Assembly (NCBI GenBank): GCA_029641185.1
Contig: JAPWGK010000003.1
Location: 2,108,001 to 2,172,000 of the forward strand
DNA length: 64,000 nt
DNA from: Pseudofabraea citricarpa
Taxonomy: Eukaryota; Ascomycota; Leotiomycetes; Helotiales; Dermateaceae
Direction: 5' to 3'
The position numbers were made by a program, and so were the translations under genes. Positions 14,301 to 25,606 of the stretch are shown here, piece by piece. The notes under the pieces were generated by a model. That model made no database searches. It saw only the letters and a program-made list of their open reading frames with translations, and was not told the origin of the DNA. The stretch's first letter is position 1, and each line of letters begins with the position of its first letter.

Positions 14301-15560
14301 TAGATCCTCGTAAAGGTTTGTTTCAAATGCACCCCTTTTACTTCCATGCCAGGCATAGAAGATAAGGTACCCTTCTTGGTCCGGATGTTTCTTGATATAT
14401 CTGACCTCACATTCGCAGAACATCTCTGCTCCCCAGTTCCAGGCATCTGCAAGGTAATTGACAAGTGTGCTCGATTTGCTTCCATCGTTGACTCCGGTGC
14501 AATCCATCCCAGTCAAAGCCGATGGATACATCTCTACTCCGGTGCTATTAGGTCCATTGATGAATCGCGTTGTTTGTTCTGGACGGTAGAATTTTTGGCC
14601 AAAGCCCAGAGCTTTTGCCTGCTCTTCGAGCATCGACAGTTTAGGGAGCTCAGGCCAATCATCTGGATACGGTACTGGTTGCAAGACTGATCGGGCTCTT
14701 TTGTAGTATTCCTTCAACTCCCCTTCTTCTCTCAATTCTTTGGGCCAAGCTTTCATTGCCATGGTATCGGCATCGGTCTCCAGAAAAATGTTGGCGTTTA
14801 AGAGGCTCGTTCCTCCCAGTCCGTTGCCGACAAAGGCATTCTGCCCTTTGCCCATTACAAGATGATACAATCCTGTAGGATCTCCACCCTCCACCATGTG
14901 ACCTTGAAGGAAGCCAGGAGCAAAGTTACCGGAAACATGAAGTTCCTTAACGGCATCAATAAAGCCACTAGGATATTCTCCAGGCCATTTCTCCTTGCCT
15001 CTCTCGAGGAGGCACACAGACTGGTCAGCTCTAGCCATTCGGCTCGCCGCAACACCACCTCCATAACCAGAACCGATGACTACGACATCGTAAGAATTTC
15101 TCATGAGTTCCACTGGTTTTGATATTCGAGGAAATTCTTTTTGATTTGGGTTATCCGTATATGTTCTGATTTTAGAGCGTCCTCTGGATTGAGGTCCGCC
15201 GGCGTCTCTTGTGTGAGCACCAAATGATTTAATTCGATGCGACCGGTCCAATTTGGGAATATGTTCTTCGCTGGGAGTATCATGAAGGCCGTTCACACCA
15301 TTGGGTTTTCCATTCGAAAAGCTGTGGTCATGGAAACCGTTCGTTCCATTGGATCCATTTGATTTGCTGGTTTTGTTGGTCGTGCTGGTTCCGTTGGTTG
15401 TGTGTACGCCGTTACTCCCGGACCCATTCACGTTGTTGGAGTTGGAGTTGGAAGCTTTGACCTTCGACCCAGAGCCATGGTTGTCCTGGGATATTGACCC
15501 AACACTTGCCATGTTGGCGGGGCGGGGTATACTATGTTGGATTTTCGATCGAGCAAACAA
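11367..15560 (-). CDS. GMC oxidoreductase fused to alpha/beta hydrolase
   Basis: Exons 15560-11917 and 11865-11367, joined over a 51-base intron, give 1380 residues. Residues 1-150 are rich in Ser, Asn and Gly. Then comes an FAD-binding GMC domain (about 155-720) with VVVIGSGYGGG and, near 642, HPIGGACFARDG, as in cholesterol-oxidase-like enzymes. A middle region (about 770-1010) has no motif I can name. The last 360 residues are an alpha/beta hydrolase with nucleophile elbow IAHCMGAV (Cys1110 where Ser is usual), acid in FSGSDN and His in GYGHLD. The reaction is likely oxidation of a sterol or other hydrophobic alcohol coupled to ester or lactone hydrolysis; this is inference. A later Met (residue 17, 15512) could be the true start. 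The splice joins VFGR-LWNHRNL, restoring the acid and His of the hydrolase, so the junction is well supported. Large fused proteins of this kind are known in fungi. Confidence 0.9.
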
Positions 15561-17356
15561 TGCTTTCTGAGATCTAATCCGGGGGAGTTTGTGTACTTAA
15601 TGGGCCGAGGTTGCAGCAGTGTCTAAATTAGGATGCAAGCCACAAGCGGAACCACAATTTCGCAAAGACACAAACGATGAGAGACAAAGATGGCGAGAAG
15701 GAACAATGCGAATTAGGAAGAAGATAGGTATTTTGGTTTCTTTCACGAGGTCTGGAGAGGGGCCTCACGGCATACTATAAACTTCGAAGGCCGGGCTGAC
15801 GTTGAGCAGCTGAAATCAGCCACCGAGGAATCTCTGATAAATTTCTGAGCATTTTCGAAATATCCTCCACACCTTCCACGGGGGAGACTTCTCGATCCAG
15901 ACATGATGGACGGCCAGGATAACCAGGCCACCGTCTTGACGTTTCTTGCAGCCTCTTAAACCGACCAATGAAGGCTGTGGAATGCGGGCGTCCACGGGCG
16001 TGTACTGGCGGTGGGCGTTCGATGGTTGGCTGAGCCTCTGCCTCGGTGGGGTCTTTTGGGGTCCGTCGCCTTGGATTGGGGAGTGCTCGGGCTGCTGGGC
16101 CTCTTCGTTTCTTTCATTCTTTCAGCCGCGCCGCATTTTTCTTTGGCCTAGGCTGGCAGGCTGTGAACTGAGGTAAGCACTTGTAGGGTCAGCATTTAAA
16201 AAGAATTTGCAGGAGATAGCAGCATCTCGGAGAGTGGTTGGCGGACGCGAGACTGGCCGGCCAGAGAGATGTCACAGTTTCGACATCTTTTTTAGGCGAC
16301 AGTACGGAGTACAGTCAGTCAGTCACAGTCTGGCGGCCGAAATGTCAAGAATCCTGCGGGCCAGCCTGTGACCCATCGCCCTCCCGCGATCAGCGCTTGT
16401 AGGTACCGCAGATGCGTGCGGTAGAAGAACTGCTGTACTCGCGAAGCCCTAAAAACGGCCCGGCTCAGCACATTGTTCGAAGGGTATGGCTGCGGCGCTC
16501 CTCGGGTAGACTGTTGATACAGAGCAGTGGAGTGAGCGATGCAGTGCAATGATATGCATTGGCTCTGCAGCAGAGTTCCAACGCAGAAATTGCTGTTTTC
16601 GGAGATGGGTGTCAGAGGAGGGCGAGGAATTGGCGGGCAGGCCGGCGCATCGAATGACCAAGACTGAGAATAGGGAAAGGTTTCGATGATGTGGAGGTGC
16701 AAAGGCAGCTCCCATTGGCGAATGTACTGGTTGTACAGAGTCAAGGGGTGTGAGGGTGTGGGTGTGAGTGTGAGGGTGAGGGTGTAAGGGTTGGAGGGTT
16801 GTAACTTGTAAGGGTCAAGATTATTGTGCTGTAGGTACATGTACGTGGTAAGCACGCGCGACGCTAACCGGCTCCCGGGGTAAGCTGGGGCTGTGGGCAC
16901 GTAATAATGATGTTTAGTTATTCATCTCCAAGAGATGCATCGCAACCACTACACCGACTCTTCAGAGACATCATTCGATCCACCGAGTCAGCCTTACCAA
17001 TGGCCCCTCCACATTTGCACACGGCGTCACCAATCTTCCCGAACTGCAGATATGATGCTGCTGTGCTGCTGCAAATACCCACAACCTTCTATTCTAGAAA
17101 GAATTGCTATTTATCCGATGCCGTTTTCAGGAGTTGCCGGTAACCCACGTACAGCCATTCAATACAATATTATGCAATGCCACAGAACGTGCTGAGCCCT
17201 CGTCGACATACCAATCGCGCCCTCATCGTTCGCAAGTAGCCGACGACAACGAACCATTCTTGCAGATGCTGAAGAGGACAGAAAGCCACGCGGGGGCCAG
17301 GTGCTACAGGATTGCTCAAGGGGTATTATGCTTTAAATTCTTTAACCATACATTAT
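15561..17356. other. Intergenic, 1.8 kb
   Basis: No gene is supported. The first part is the promoter of the GMC fusion. A G-rich GGGTGTGAG tract lies at 16741-16800. The 193-residue minus-strand frame at 16319-16900 runs through that repeat and has no recognisable domain. Confidence 0.5.
16741..16800 (+). repeat. G-rich GGGTG/TGAGGG tract
   Basis: Irregular repeats of GGGTGTGAG and GGGTGAGG include more than four runs of three or more G on the + strand. This could fold as a G-quadruplex. It is not a canonical TTAGGG telomere repeat. Confidence 0.7.
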
Positions 17357-17929
17357 CTAACATGTGAACGACACGGCCGTGCTGGCCTTTCCGTTGTTGC
17401 CCTCGTCGATCTTGATATTGGTCGCGAGCTTGGTCGTCAACTCAGCCTTGTTAGCCTCCCGCTCGGCCGTGCTACCCTGAAGCTCAATCTGACTGGTGAT
17501 GGCTTGGAGAGTGCCTAATGTATGTCAGGGGCTAGAGTTCAAATGACAGGTAGGGGCTTCAAACTCACCATAGATCTTCAGGACCTTGTTCTTGATCATT
17601 CCGACTGCAAGGGCTTGTCCAGCGGCGCTGTCGGCACCCACCTCCTCTTGGGCGTCGATGAATGCCTGTTCGGCAAGCACAGCGCAGTGAGCCTCGGTCT
17701 ATTTCGGTCAGTAACATATCTCGTCGACATCCAGTTGATCTCTTACGTTGACATCGGAGAACTCAGCAGAGGTCAGGGAGTCCAAGGCACCTGGGAATGC
17801 AGCCTCAGCCTCGGCTTCAGCGCTCCCTCCGGTTCCACTGGAGATCTGGAAATCGTCATAGGCTCTGGGGGAGGCCGAGACGGTCATGGCAAGCATGCCA
17901 AGGGCAAGGAGGGTAGTTGGGAATTGCAT
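17357..17929 (-). CDS. Small secreted protein, unknown function
   Basis: Exons 17929-17747, 17698-17569 and 17514-17357 give 156 residues; the introns are 48 and 54 bases and all junctions keep frame. MQFPTTLLALGMLAMTVSAS is a clear signal peptide with likely cleavage near residue 20. The mature part begins with an acidic, Ala/Glu-rich stretch (SAEAEAEAAF) and continues as an amphipathic-looking helical region. There are two cysteines, one mid-protein (EAHCAV) and one as the very last residue, which could form a disulfide. I do not recognise a family. It might be a cell-wall or secreted interaction protein. An antisense frame of 245 residues overlaps it but lacks splice logic and a signal. 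Confidence 0.8.
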
Positions 17930-18583
17930 CTTGAGAAGAAGTCGACGAGTTGGGATATGATAATATATAAGCGAAGAGAATATGAAGCGAATGAAGAGAT
18001 AACCGGATCCCGAATTGAAGAAGAAACAAAGACAAGGGCAAAGAATGAATGGATAGAGAGAAGGAGACCAAGGCCAAACCAAGGGAGATCAACATCCTTC
18101 TTATACTGGGAGTTTATGCTTAATTCATCCCTATGTCGTCTCATCTCAAACCAAGCCCCGCTCGCAAGTAACATCAGACGAACGTATGAAACCCGCACTG
18201 CTCATGGAGTTGAGGCTCGTTTGATGTGCAAGGTAGAAGTTGCTGCTTTGGGCTTGTAGCCTCGTATCTCGAGCAAGCGAATGAACCCCTGGCTATACCT
18301 CAGAGCCTCAACCATAGCTCCCACGGCTACGCGCCAGGGGATATGGATGGATAAGTGATGAATCCAGAAATGTGCATGCTTTCTAACATCGCTTTCTAAT
18401 CCAAAGTCACCCGGATCGGAAATTCGTCGGTAGCTGTGCTTGGCTGGCCATCCTTTGCGAGTCACGTGGAACTGAACGGACATTACAGGCGTCTTGGCAA
18501 CGGCCTCGATCAAAAGATCTTCGCAAGAAGGAAGAGACGAAACAAAACACGGCTGTTTATGAAGATTATTTCTACGTGTCAAT
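17930..18583. other. Divergent promoter region
   Basis: It lies between the secreted-protein start (-) and the antiporter start (+). No coding feature is supported. The secreted-protein side is A/G-rich on the + strand, that is pyrimidine-rich on the gene's own strand, as is common in fungal promoters. Confidence 0.5.
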
Positions 18584-20461
18584 ATGGCTGCGGACACTGC
18601 CACCACCACTTCATTTCTTCCGTATCATGAGCCCGGAATTGTAACCATCCTGGTCCAGGCGTCTTTCCTACTGGTTCTCAATGTCGTGAATCACGCTTTT
18701 GATCTCTTGATCTTCTGCGGTCTACTTGGTCAGGTTTTTGTGGGTGTGGCATGGGGCACGCCCGGTGGGAAACTCCTTGATCAAGCGATGGAAGGTGTCA
18801 TTGTCCAGCTGGGTTATCTTGGTTTGATTCTACTGGTTTATGAAGGTAATTCCCTATCCATCGATAATCAAGACAATCGAACTCACATGTCACAGGTGGC
18901 CTTGAAACTTCGTTCAAGTCTCTGCGAGCAAATGCCATGCTCTCTATAATGGTTGCCCTGACCGGGGTTTGTGCTCCGATGGGTCTGTCATTCGTCCTGA
19001 TGCGCCTCGCCAATGCAACTCCGCTTCAAGCATTTGCTGCTGGAGCTGCCCTCTGCTCCACGAGCTTGGGTACCACCTTCACCATTTTGGCCACCAGCGG
19101 TCTCTCAAAGACTCGAGTTGGTACTGTTTTAACAAGTGCAGCCATGCTGGATGATATTGCCGGCTTGGTAATGGTGCAGGTCGTGTCAAATCTAGGTACT
19201 ACAGCATCCTTCAGCCCAGCTACTGTTATAAGACCTGTGGCGGTATCTTTTGGGTTTATCATTATGGTACCACTCGTTTGCGTCTTTCTTGCTAAGCCGA
19301 TAACTTTATGGCTCAACGCATATCGAAAGAGCAATGCAAATGGCAAGCTTGACCAGGCATCACGTGGTTTCTACACCCCTTTTCTTTTTCACACAGCTCT
19401 TTTGACCGCTTTGGTCACTGCCGCTTCTTATGCTGGCACTTCAAACCTATTCGCAGCTTACCTTGCTGGCGCTTCAATTAGCTGGTGGGACAGTGAGGTA
19501 CCTCACAATGATTCCGGCAAAGTTGCCGCGATCAATGATGCATCTGTAGCCAATGAAACCGTCCGTGCCGAAGGATCTTCTGGGTCAGCGGCCGAGGCCA
19601 CTTCAGGTATGAGCAATGATGTATCTTCAGAGAGTACCAGTGATAGATGCTCAAATGACGAGACGACCGGTCAAGCAGTCTACCACAAGTTTTATGCTGT
19701 CCCGGTCCAGAGGATACTCAAGCCATTTTTCTTCGTAAGTCTCATTTCTGAAGTACTGTGCTGCTGCTACTCACATAAAAACATAGGCATCTATCGGATT
19801 TGCTATTCCTGTGACTGAAATGTTTTCCGGCGAGATTGTCTGGCGTGGCATTGTCTACACAATTTTAATGCTCTTCGCAAAGTTGATTACGAGTTTTTGG
19901 CTGGTCCGGTTCAATGTAAATTTGCCGCAAACAAACTTATCTCGATATAGCAATGCTATCAGGAGAATGTTGCCAAAATCATGGCAACATCCAACATCTG
20001 GAAAGGCTGCCAAACAGAAAAAGTCACAACCGATTTCTCAACACAATGTTGCTGCAGCGGCACCGAAGTCTGAGCCGGTAGAACTGAATATGGATGGCTC
20101 ATCTCGTCTTCAACAAAGTCTAGATACATTCTCCACGTCACCAAATCAAGATCAACAACGCAGCATCAAACCATTGTCTCTGTACCCTGCAGGCATCCTT
20201 GGAACCGCTATGACTGCCCGAGGTGAGATCGGGTTCTTGATAGCCTCATTGGCGGAGACTACTGGCGTCTTTTCCAATAGCTCAGAACAAAACTCAAAAA
20301 GCTCTGAAATTTATCTTATCGTTACATGGGCTATTGTTTTGTGTACCATTATTGGCCCATTGTCTGTTGGTACTTTGGTTAAGCGAGTAAGGAGATTGCA
20401 AGCTGAGAGAGAACATAATCCTAACAAACCAGATCCACTTGGTGTTTGGGGTGTAAATTAA
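18584..20461 (+). CDS. CPA2-type cation/proton antiporter
   Basis: Exons 18584-18845, 18896-19734 and 19787-20461 give 591 residues with about a dozen hydrophobic segments, matching the sodium/hydrogen exchanger family. The ion-binding pair typical of electrogenic CPA antiporters is visible as Asp173-Asp174 in AAMLDDIAGL, preceded by LGTTFTILATSG. A hydrophilic Ser/Glu-rich loop (about residues 330-365) and another Gln/Ser-rich loop (about 420-490) interrupt the membrane region and are probably cytosolic. The likely role is exchange of Na+ or K+ for H+ at the plasma or an internal membrane. The splice LKPFFF-ASIGFAIPVTE restores a transmembrane segment. The plant/yeast KHA1 C-terminal extension is missing. 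Confidence 0.9.
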
Positions 20462-20549
20462 ACAATTAAGAAGGACATATATACATATACACAAACCTCC
20501 TTTACTTCGACTAATATATACTTTCAGCGCAGCGGGCTCCCAAGAGCTC

Positions 20550-22443
20550 TTATTCTAACCTCCTATCTGACATAACCGGATGTCCATTCGAATCTCTGAT
20601 GATCTTGTCCATGGCACTCTTGTCATCTGGGAGAACCAAATTGAGGAAAACACCAATCACTGCCGCCACAATGAAAGGCGTTTCAACAATCAGGTTAATA
20701 CCTTGCTCGAAGCCACTCAGTTTAACATTGGAACCTGAATAATCCAAGATCTGATTGAACCACGTTGGTTGCACAATATCGATGAAACCGAAGCCGAGAG
20801 AACAGGTGAGGATAAAGCGATTTCGACGTGTCCAGGCAATCAATCCAAGCACACGAATACCAGCCACTGCAATAGTGCTGTAAAGGAAGACCTGCATGCC
20901 ACCCAAGACAGATGGAGGCATGCTACCAAAGACTGCACCAAACTTCCCAAAGATGCCCATCAGGACAAGGAACCCGGATGCACACCATCCTGCTCTTCTG
21001 CTGGCGCAGCCAGTTAAGGATATCACTCCGTTATTACCCGCCTGAGAGACCATAGGCAGACCGGTACCAAAAGCACTGATAAGACTTCCAAGGCCATCAC
21101 AAAGGATACCACCTTGGATACGGCTATTGAACTGGGTGCCTTCAATATCGACATTGGAGATCTCAGCCGTTGCGAGAATATCAGGCATGCAACTCACGGC
21201 CTCGCAGACGAACATGATGAGCAATGGCAAAATAAGAGCGCCGTCGACAGAAAGCTTAAAGCTGTGTACCCATAAAAATGTGACAGCAGGTGCCGCATCG
21301 ATGTTCTCGCGTGACCAGTAACCTGTCGCTCCCGAAATAGCACATCCTACTGCAAGACCGAGAATAACAGAAGCCGATTTCATGAGAGGCGAGCCGAACT
21401 GCTCTACGAAGACAATCGCAACAAAGACGGAGAATCCGAGGCCAATGAGTTTCGGATCACCCCTAAATTGTCAGTTGGGGTTTTTGACTGGCAAGAAAGA
21501 ATCGGAACTTACCAAGGTAGAGGCTTTGGAGCACCAACATTGGGGCACAAGGCATAGAAACCCTCGCCTCCGTTACAGTTTGAGCTCCCACCCCAGTTCT
21601 GCATTCCATTGCTGATGAGGTATACACCAACGAGCAACAACAAACTGCCAGTGACGATCTTGGGAAAGATCTTGTTCAACTTCTTAGGCGGCACCATGCT
21701 CATGGCAATCTGGATCCACACCGTACACAGCATCGAGCCGAGAATAGCACCCCAGGCATCTGGGCAAGGCAAGGCCGTACCATCTTCAGCCGTTGGGCAC
21801 GTCCCATTAGCATACCGCATTGACGTATAGTTAAAGGCGATGGGCAGGATGTCAAAAGTCGGGCCCACGACAGACAACAAACCGGTACCGATGAAAAAGG
21901 GCGTCTTCGCAATATGCACACGGGTGACTTGCATGGCGGTTGCTATACCGGTAGTGATGAAGGCTGCCGAGACGAGATACTGAGTGATCTCAGCATCGAA
22001 ATTGAACGCTCCGCCTGCAATTGCCAGCGGTGGCGACACGATGCTTCCGATCATCGTCAACGCATGTTGTAATCCCAACAGCAACGTGAGCAAGATGGGG
22101 ATCTCATCGTTCAACCCATAGAACGGCGCTTCATAGTCTTTGTATTTCCGATTCAATGGCCAGATGTTGGGCGTGATCAGGTACATATAATCCTTTTCCT
22201 TCTCGTCAGTTTCTATGCCTTTTTCGCGATGGGTAGCGATGTAAAACATACATAATCTCCAAGCCAACCTTCGCGGGTCGTGAAGTAGTATTTCCAGTAT
22301 GCCCAACCGGCTTTGCCTTTATTCTCGACTGCGCCTTCATTCTCGTGGTCGTGAGAGAGCGAGGTCGCGTATTGGCTTATGTTTTTCTCCTGTCCTCCCT
22401 CAACGCTCCCTGCCTCATTCTTCTTTTCCGTAGGAGGATCCAT
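20550..22443 (-). CDS. NCS2 (nucleobase-ascorbate) permease
   Basis: Exons 22443-22252, 22201-21513 and 21462-20550 give 597 residues, the size of fungal purine permeases such as UapA. Family marks are the Gln109-His110 motif in LLLGLQHALTM, repeated hydrophobic segments and the signature region at about 436-445. That signature reads GNNGVISLTG, whereas the UapA signature has Gln at the first position and Arg at the last; both are substrate-relevant there. The segment EAVSCMPDILATAE (Glu381 on) also differs from the usual E-x-x-G-D spacing. It should therefore move a nucleobase-like compound across the plasma membrane, with specificity probably not that of UapA. It is divergent to an amidohydrolase 0.77 kb away, suggesting an uptake and deamination pair. 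Intron 1 has two in-frame acceptors three bases apart. Confidence 0.92.
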
Positions 22444-23212
22444 AGCTCTGCACAACCCAAGTACCAAAAGAAACCAAAAAGCAGGAAGTTGAAGAAGAAG
22501 AACCAGATTAAACCGGGAGGGGGGGAGATCTCACGAGATACTTAATTTCGCATCTCTTAGCATACCGTCTCTTTGGTTGACTAACCCTCAGATCTCCATT
22601 ACTCACTAAACAACATCCCGTCCCTGACGCATCCAGCAACCAAAAATTGTCAGTGCTACACAGGGAGCAACTCTGTTTTTTTTTTTTTTTTCTCGACTTC
22701 ATTATCTTCGCTGACTTCCACTCCCACCTTCGTCGAGATAAGAGGTGTCCGCCAATCAGATGCCCTGCTCTTGGCGATGACCTCTGCTTATCTGCCCGGA
22801 GTGGCCCGACGTCCCACTTTCAACTTCACTCGTCGCTATGTATGGGGTGCAGCAGTGGATAGTGAGTGGTGGATCATCGTACGTGCACTTGAGAATTGGC
22901 CGGTGGTCGGTATACGATTGATAGCTATTGCGAAGGAGGGGAGAGAAAGAATTGGGTAATGAGGTTGTTAATTATGTGAGTTGGATTGGGTTAAAAAGCC
23001 GGAGCAGAATCTGGACTGGTCTCTGGTGTGATATGTGAGTACTCGTGCCTGATTCTTTTGCTTCAGAAGATTTTGTTGACAAGTTTCTGTTCGTCTCTAA
23101 GGCAAAGAGATTCTGAGACTTCGACTAAGTGCAGCTCTTGCTTGGTCTAATACTCCGTACCCGAGAAGACTTCGAGAAAGAAAGACAAAAACACAGAAAC
23201 GAGGAATCCAAG
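22444..23212. promoter_or_regulatory. Bidirectional promoter with four GATA-factor-type sites
   Basis: This region separates the permease and amidohydrolase starts. HGATAR sites, the binding sequence of the nitrogen regulator AreA/NIT2, occur at 22702-22707 (-), 22736-22741 (+), 22788-22793 (-) and 22919-22924 (+). They crowd into about 220 bases next to a T run at about 22677-22691. I found no TCGG-N6-CCGA site of the purine regulator UaY. Nitrogen repression of the pair is an inference. Confidence 0.5.
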
Positions 23213-24727
23213 ATGGCCGAGAAGACAACATTGTACAACAATTGTACCATCATCACCATCAACACAGAAAGAGAGGTCATCCTCAACGGATGTATCGCCG
23301 TTTCAGGACCTCGAATCATCTCGATTGGGAAATCAGCAAACCTCGTCTCCCAATACACATCACCAGAAGTAGAGATCATCGATTTGCAAGGTAAAATCGT
23401 CATCCCGGGTCTGATCAACACACATGCTCACCTAGCACAATCGCTGCTCCGTGGCCTGGCAGAAGATCTCCCTCTGCATTCATGGCTCTGTGATGCCATC
23501 TGGCCACTGGAGGCCAACTATGCTGCGGATGATGGATATATAGCTGCGAGGTTAACGATTGCCGAGATGCTGACGAGCGGCACGACTTGTTTTCTCGAGA
23601 GCATGCTTACGCATCGGAGTGGGTTTGAGAATGTTGTGAGGGCAGTAGGGGAATCAGGGATTCGTGGATGTCTTGTATGAGATTTTTCTTCCTTCTGTAT
23701 TTGTATTTCGGTTTCTCTTGAAGAGAGGTCAGAGCTAATATGTACATGACAGGGTAAACTCGTCAAGTTCGAGGAAACTAACAGGCAGCTCAATATCTCA
23801 GACCCGAGAGACAGAGATATAGATTCCATGTCTATCCCATCTATGCTAGCGGCCCATTCAACGCATCATGGATCCTTCAATGACCGACTGCACGTGTGGG
23901 CCGCAGCCGGGACACCACGAGGCTCACCTCTATCAGCCCATCTAACCATCGGCCAAGCATGTCGGGAGCGCAACATCGGGCTCACGATGCACTGTGCCGA
24001 AGCGCCGAAAGATCTGACCATCTACAGAGAGCTGTACAACTGCACACCGATCGAGTTCTGCACACGTGCACAACTGACGGGTCCCAAGACGGTCCTCGCA
24101 CACATGGTGCATCTCGATCTCGCCATCGACCTGCCACTCCTCGCAGACTCGAAAACTTCCGTAGCACACAACCCCAACAGCAATTGCAAACTCGCCTCGG
24201 GCATCGCCCAGGTTCCGGACATGCTGCAGCACGCCGTGAACGTCTCGCTCGGCACGGATGGCGCGCCGTGCGGAAACACATACGACATGTTCCGCGAGAT
24301 GCACCTCGCGGGCATCATCCACAAGGGCGCCCATCTAGATGCGGGACTCGTTGGAGCCGAGACGGTCCTTGAGATGGCGACGATTAATGGTGCGCGTGCC
24401 CTGGGATTGGATCACGAAATCGGCAGCTTGGAGGTCGGTAAGAAGGCGGATTTTGTCGTTGTTGATCCGGGCGGCTTGTATGCTGCGCCGTTTGAAGCGG
24501 CGCAGGTCTTGAGTGGTGGGATGGACCCTATGACTACGGTGGTTTATTCCTGTACGGGGAGAGATGTTGATATGACGGTTGTGGATGGAGTGGTTTTGGT
24601 CCAGAAGGGAAAGCTGGTTAAGGTGGACGAGGAGGTGATTTTAAGTGAGGCGAGGAGGGCGGTTAGCGGGATTAGGGAGAGGTCGGGAATCAGCGCTGTT
24701 AATAGGAAGGGCTGGAAATATGTTTAG
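23213..24727 (+). CDS. Amidohydrolase (ATZ/TRZ, SAH/guanine deaminase-like)
   Basis: Exons 23213-23674 and 23753-24727 give 478 residues. Metal ligands of the amidohydrolase superfamily are all present: His71 and His73 in NTHAHLAQ, His234 and Glu237 in MHCAE, His271 in LAHMVH, His293 in AHNPNSNCKLASG and Asp323 in GTDGAPCGNTYDMF. The HNPxSNxKLxSG and GTDGAPxxNTYDMFREM wording is that of the ATZ/TRZ group, which removes amino or similar groups from purines, pterins and s-triazines. The exact substrate is open. The divergent NCS2 permease suggests an imported heterocyclic base. A 78-base intron sits after RGCL and restores RGCL-GKLVKFEE. It lacks a signal peptide, so it is probably cytosolic. 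The GC-rich second exon differs from the AT-richer first. Confidence 0.93.
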
Positions 24728-25606
24728 GGAATTCAAAAAGTTTGTGTTACCGTGCTCGGGGATCTGCATGTAGGATTGTAAGTTTTGAGATCTGGATTAT
24801 GTGTGGTGATTAGCAGCCAAGCTTTTTTATTGGCCACCTGAGTAGGTATTTACTTGCTTGGGTTTGAGAGCAGTTAAACTTAGATGTTCAATTCATGGAT
24901 GATTCAGTTTCTATCAACAGCGAGGTAGGCGATAGCGAGGATATTACAAATGCGAATATCCATTTTGTTGCGAGTTGAAAGAAGAGAGAAAGGGCTTAGA
25001 ACCAATCCTCTTAGTAAATTTCCCTTGAAATTATAACTGCCTGAATGCACCTTGTAATTCATGTAACCCTTGGCTCAACTACACTTTTTATTTCCATATT
25101 AGTCAAAACCAAAAGTCCTCTTAAATTCCTTGGTAAAACCCACTCAAGATCCATTTCAGTACAGGTAAAAGAATGGGTTTTAAATGGCTCTTGTTCCTTC
25201 TCTTTGGTCTTTTCGAGCTATTTGACCCTTGAAAGATCTGGTGTTAAGGTCTGTGAAACAAATTATGTATTAAATTGAAGGATGGAACGGGATTAGGGAG
25301 ACGTGAAATAACCACTGTACTTTCCAAATTTTGACGGGAATTGAAGGAGTTATATGCATGGACTTTGTCACTTGGAGATATAGCCCACAGCCTTGCTATA
25401 TCACGCTGAATATAGGTAAGCTGTGGAAAGAAACCGGGCGACAGGTGAACTAAGCAGCGCTAACTCAGCTGCAGCTAACTCAACTCCGCCCCGCTCAGCC
25501 TCGTGCTTCGTGCTCCGAACCTCTGATCAAAAAAGCAGCTTGGAACCTGTTCGCGATATTTTATCACTTTCTACTCGCAAGCTATTCTTTAACCTATGTT
25601 TTGACC
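24728..25606. other. Intergenic, AT-rich
   Basis: No coding region is supported. It marks the edge between the permease/amidohydrolase block and the accessory stretch to the right. Base composition becomes clearly more AT-rich from about 24.9 kb. Confidence 0.5.

Noticed and set aside
16319..16900. 193-residue minus-strand frame
   Set aside because: It runs through a G-rich repeat giving TLTLTLTPTPSHPLTL and has no domain or splice logic.
17522..18259. 245-residue plus-strand frame
   Set aside because: It lies antisense to the spliced secreted protein, which has a signal peptide and consistent introns.
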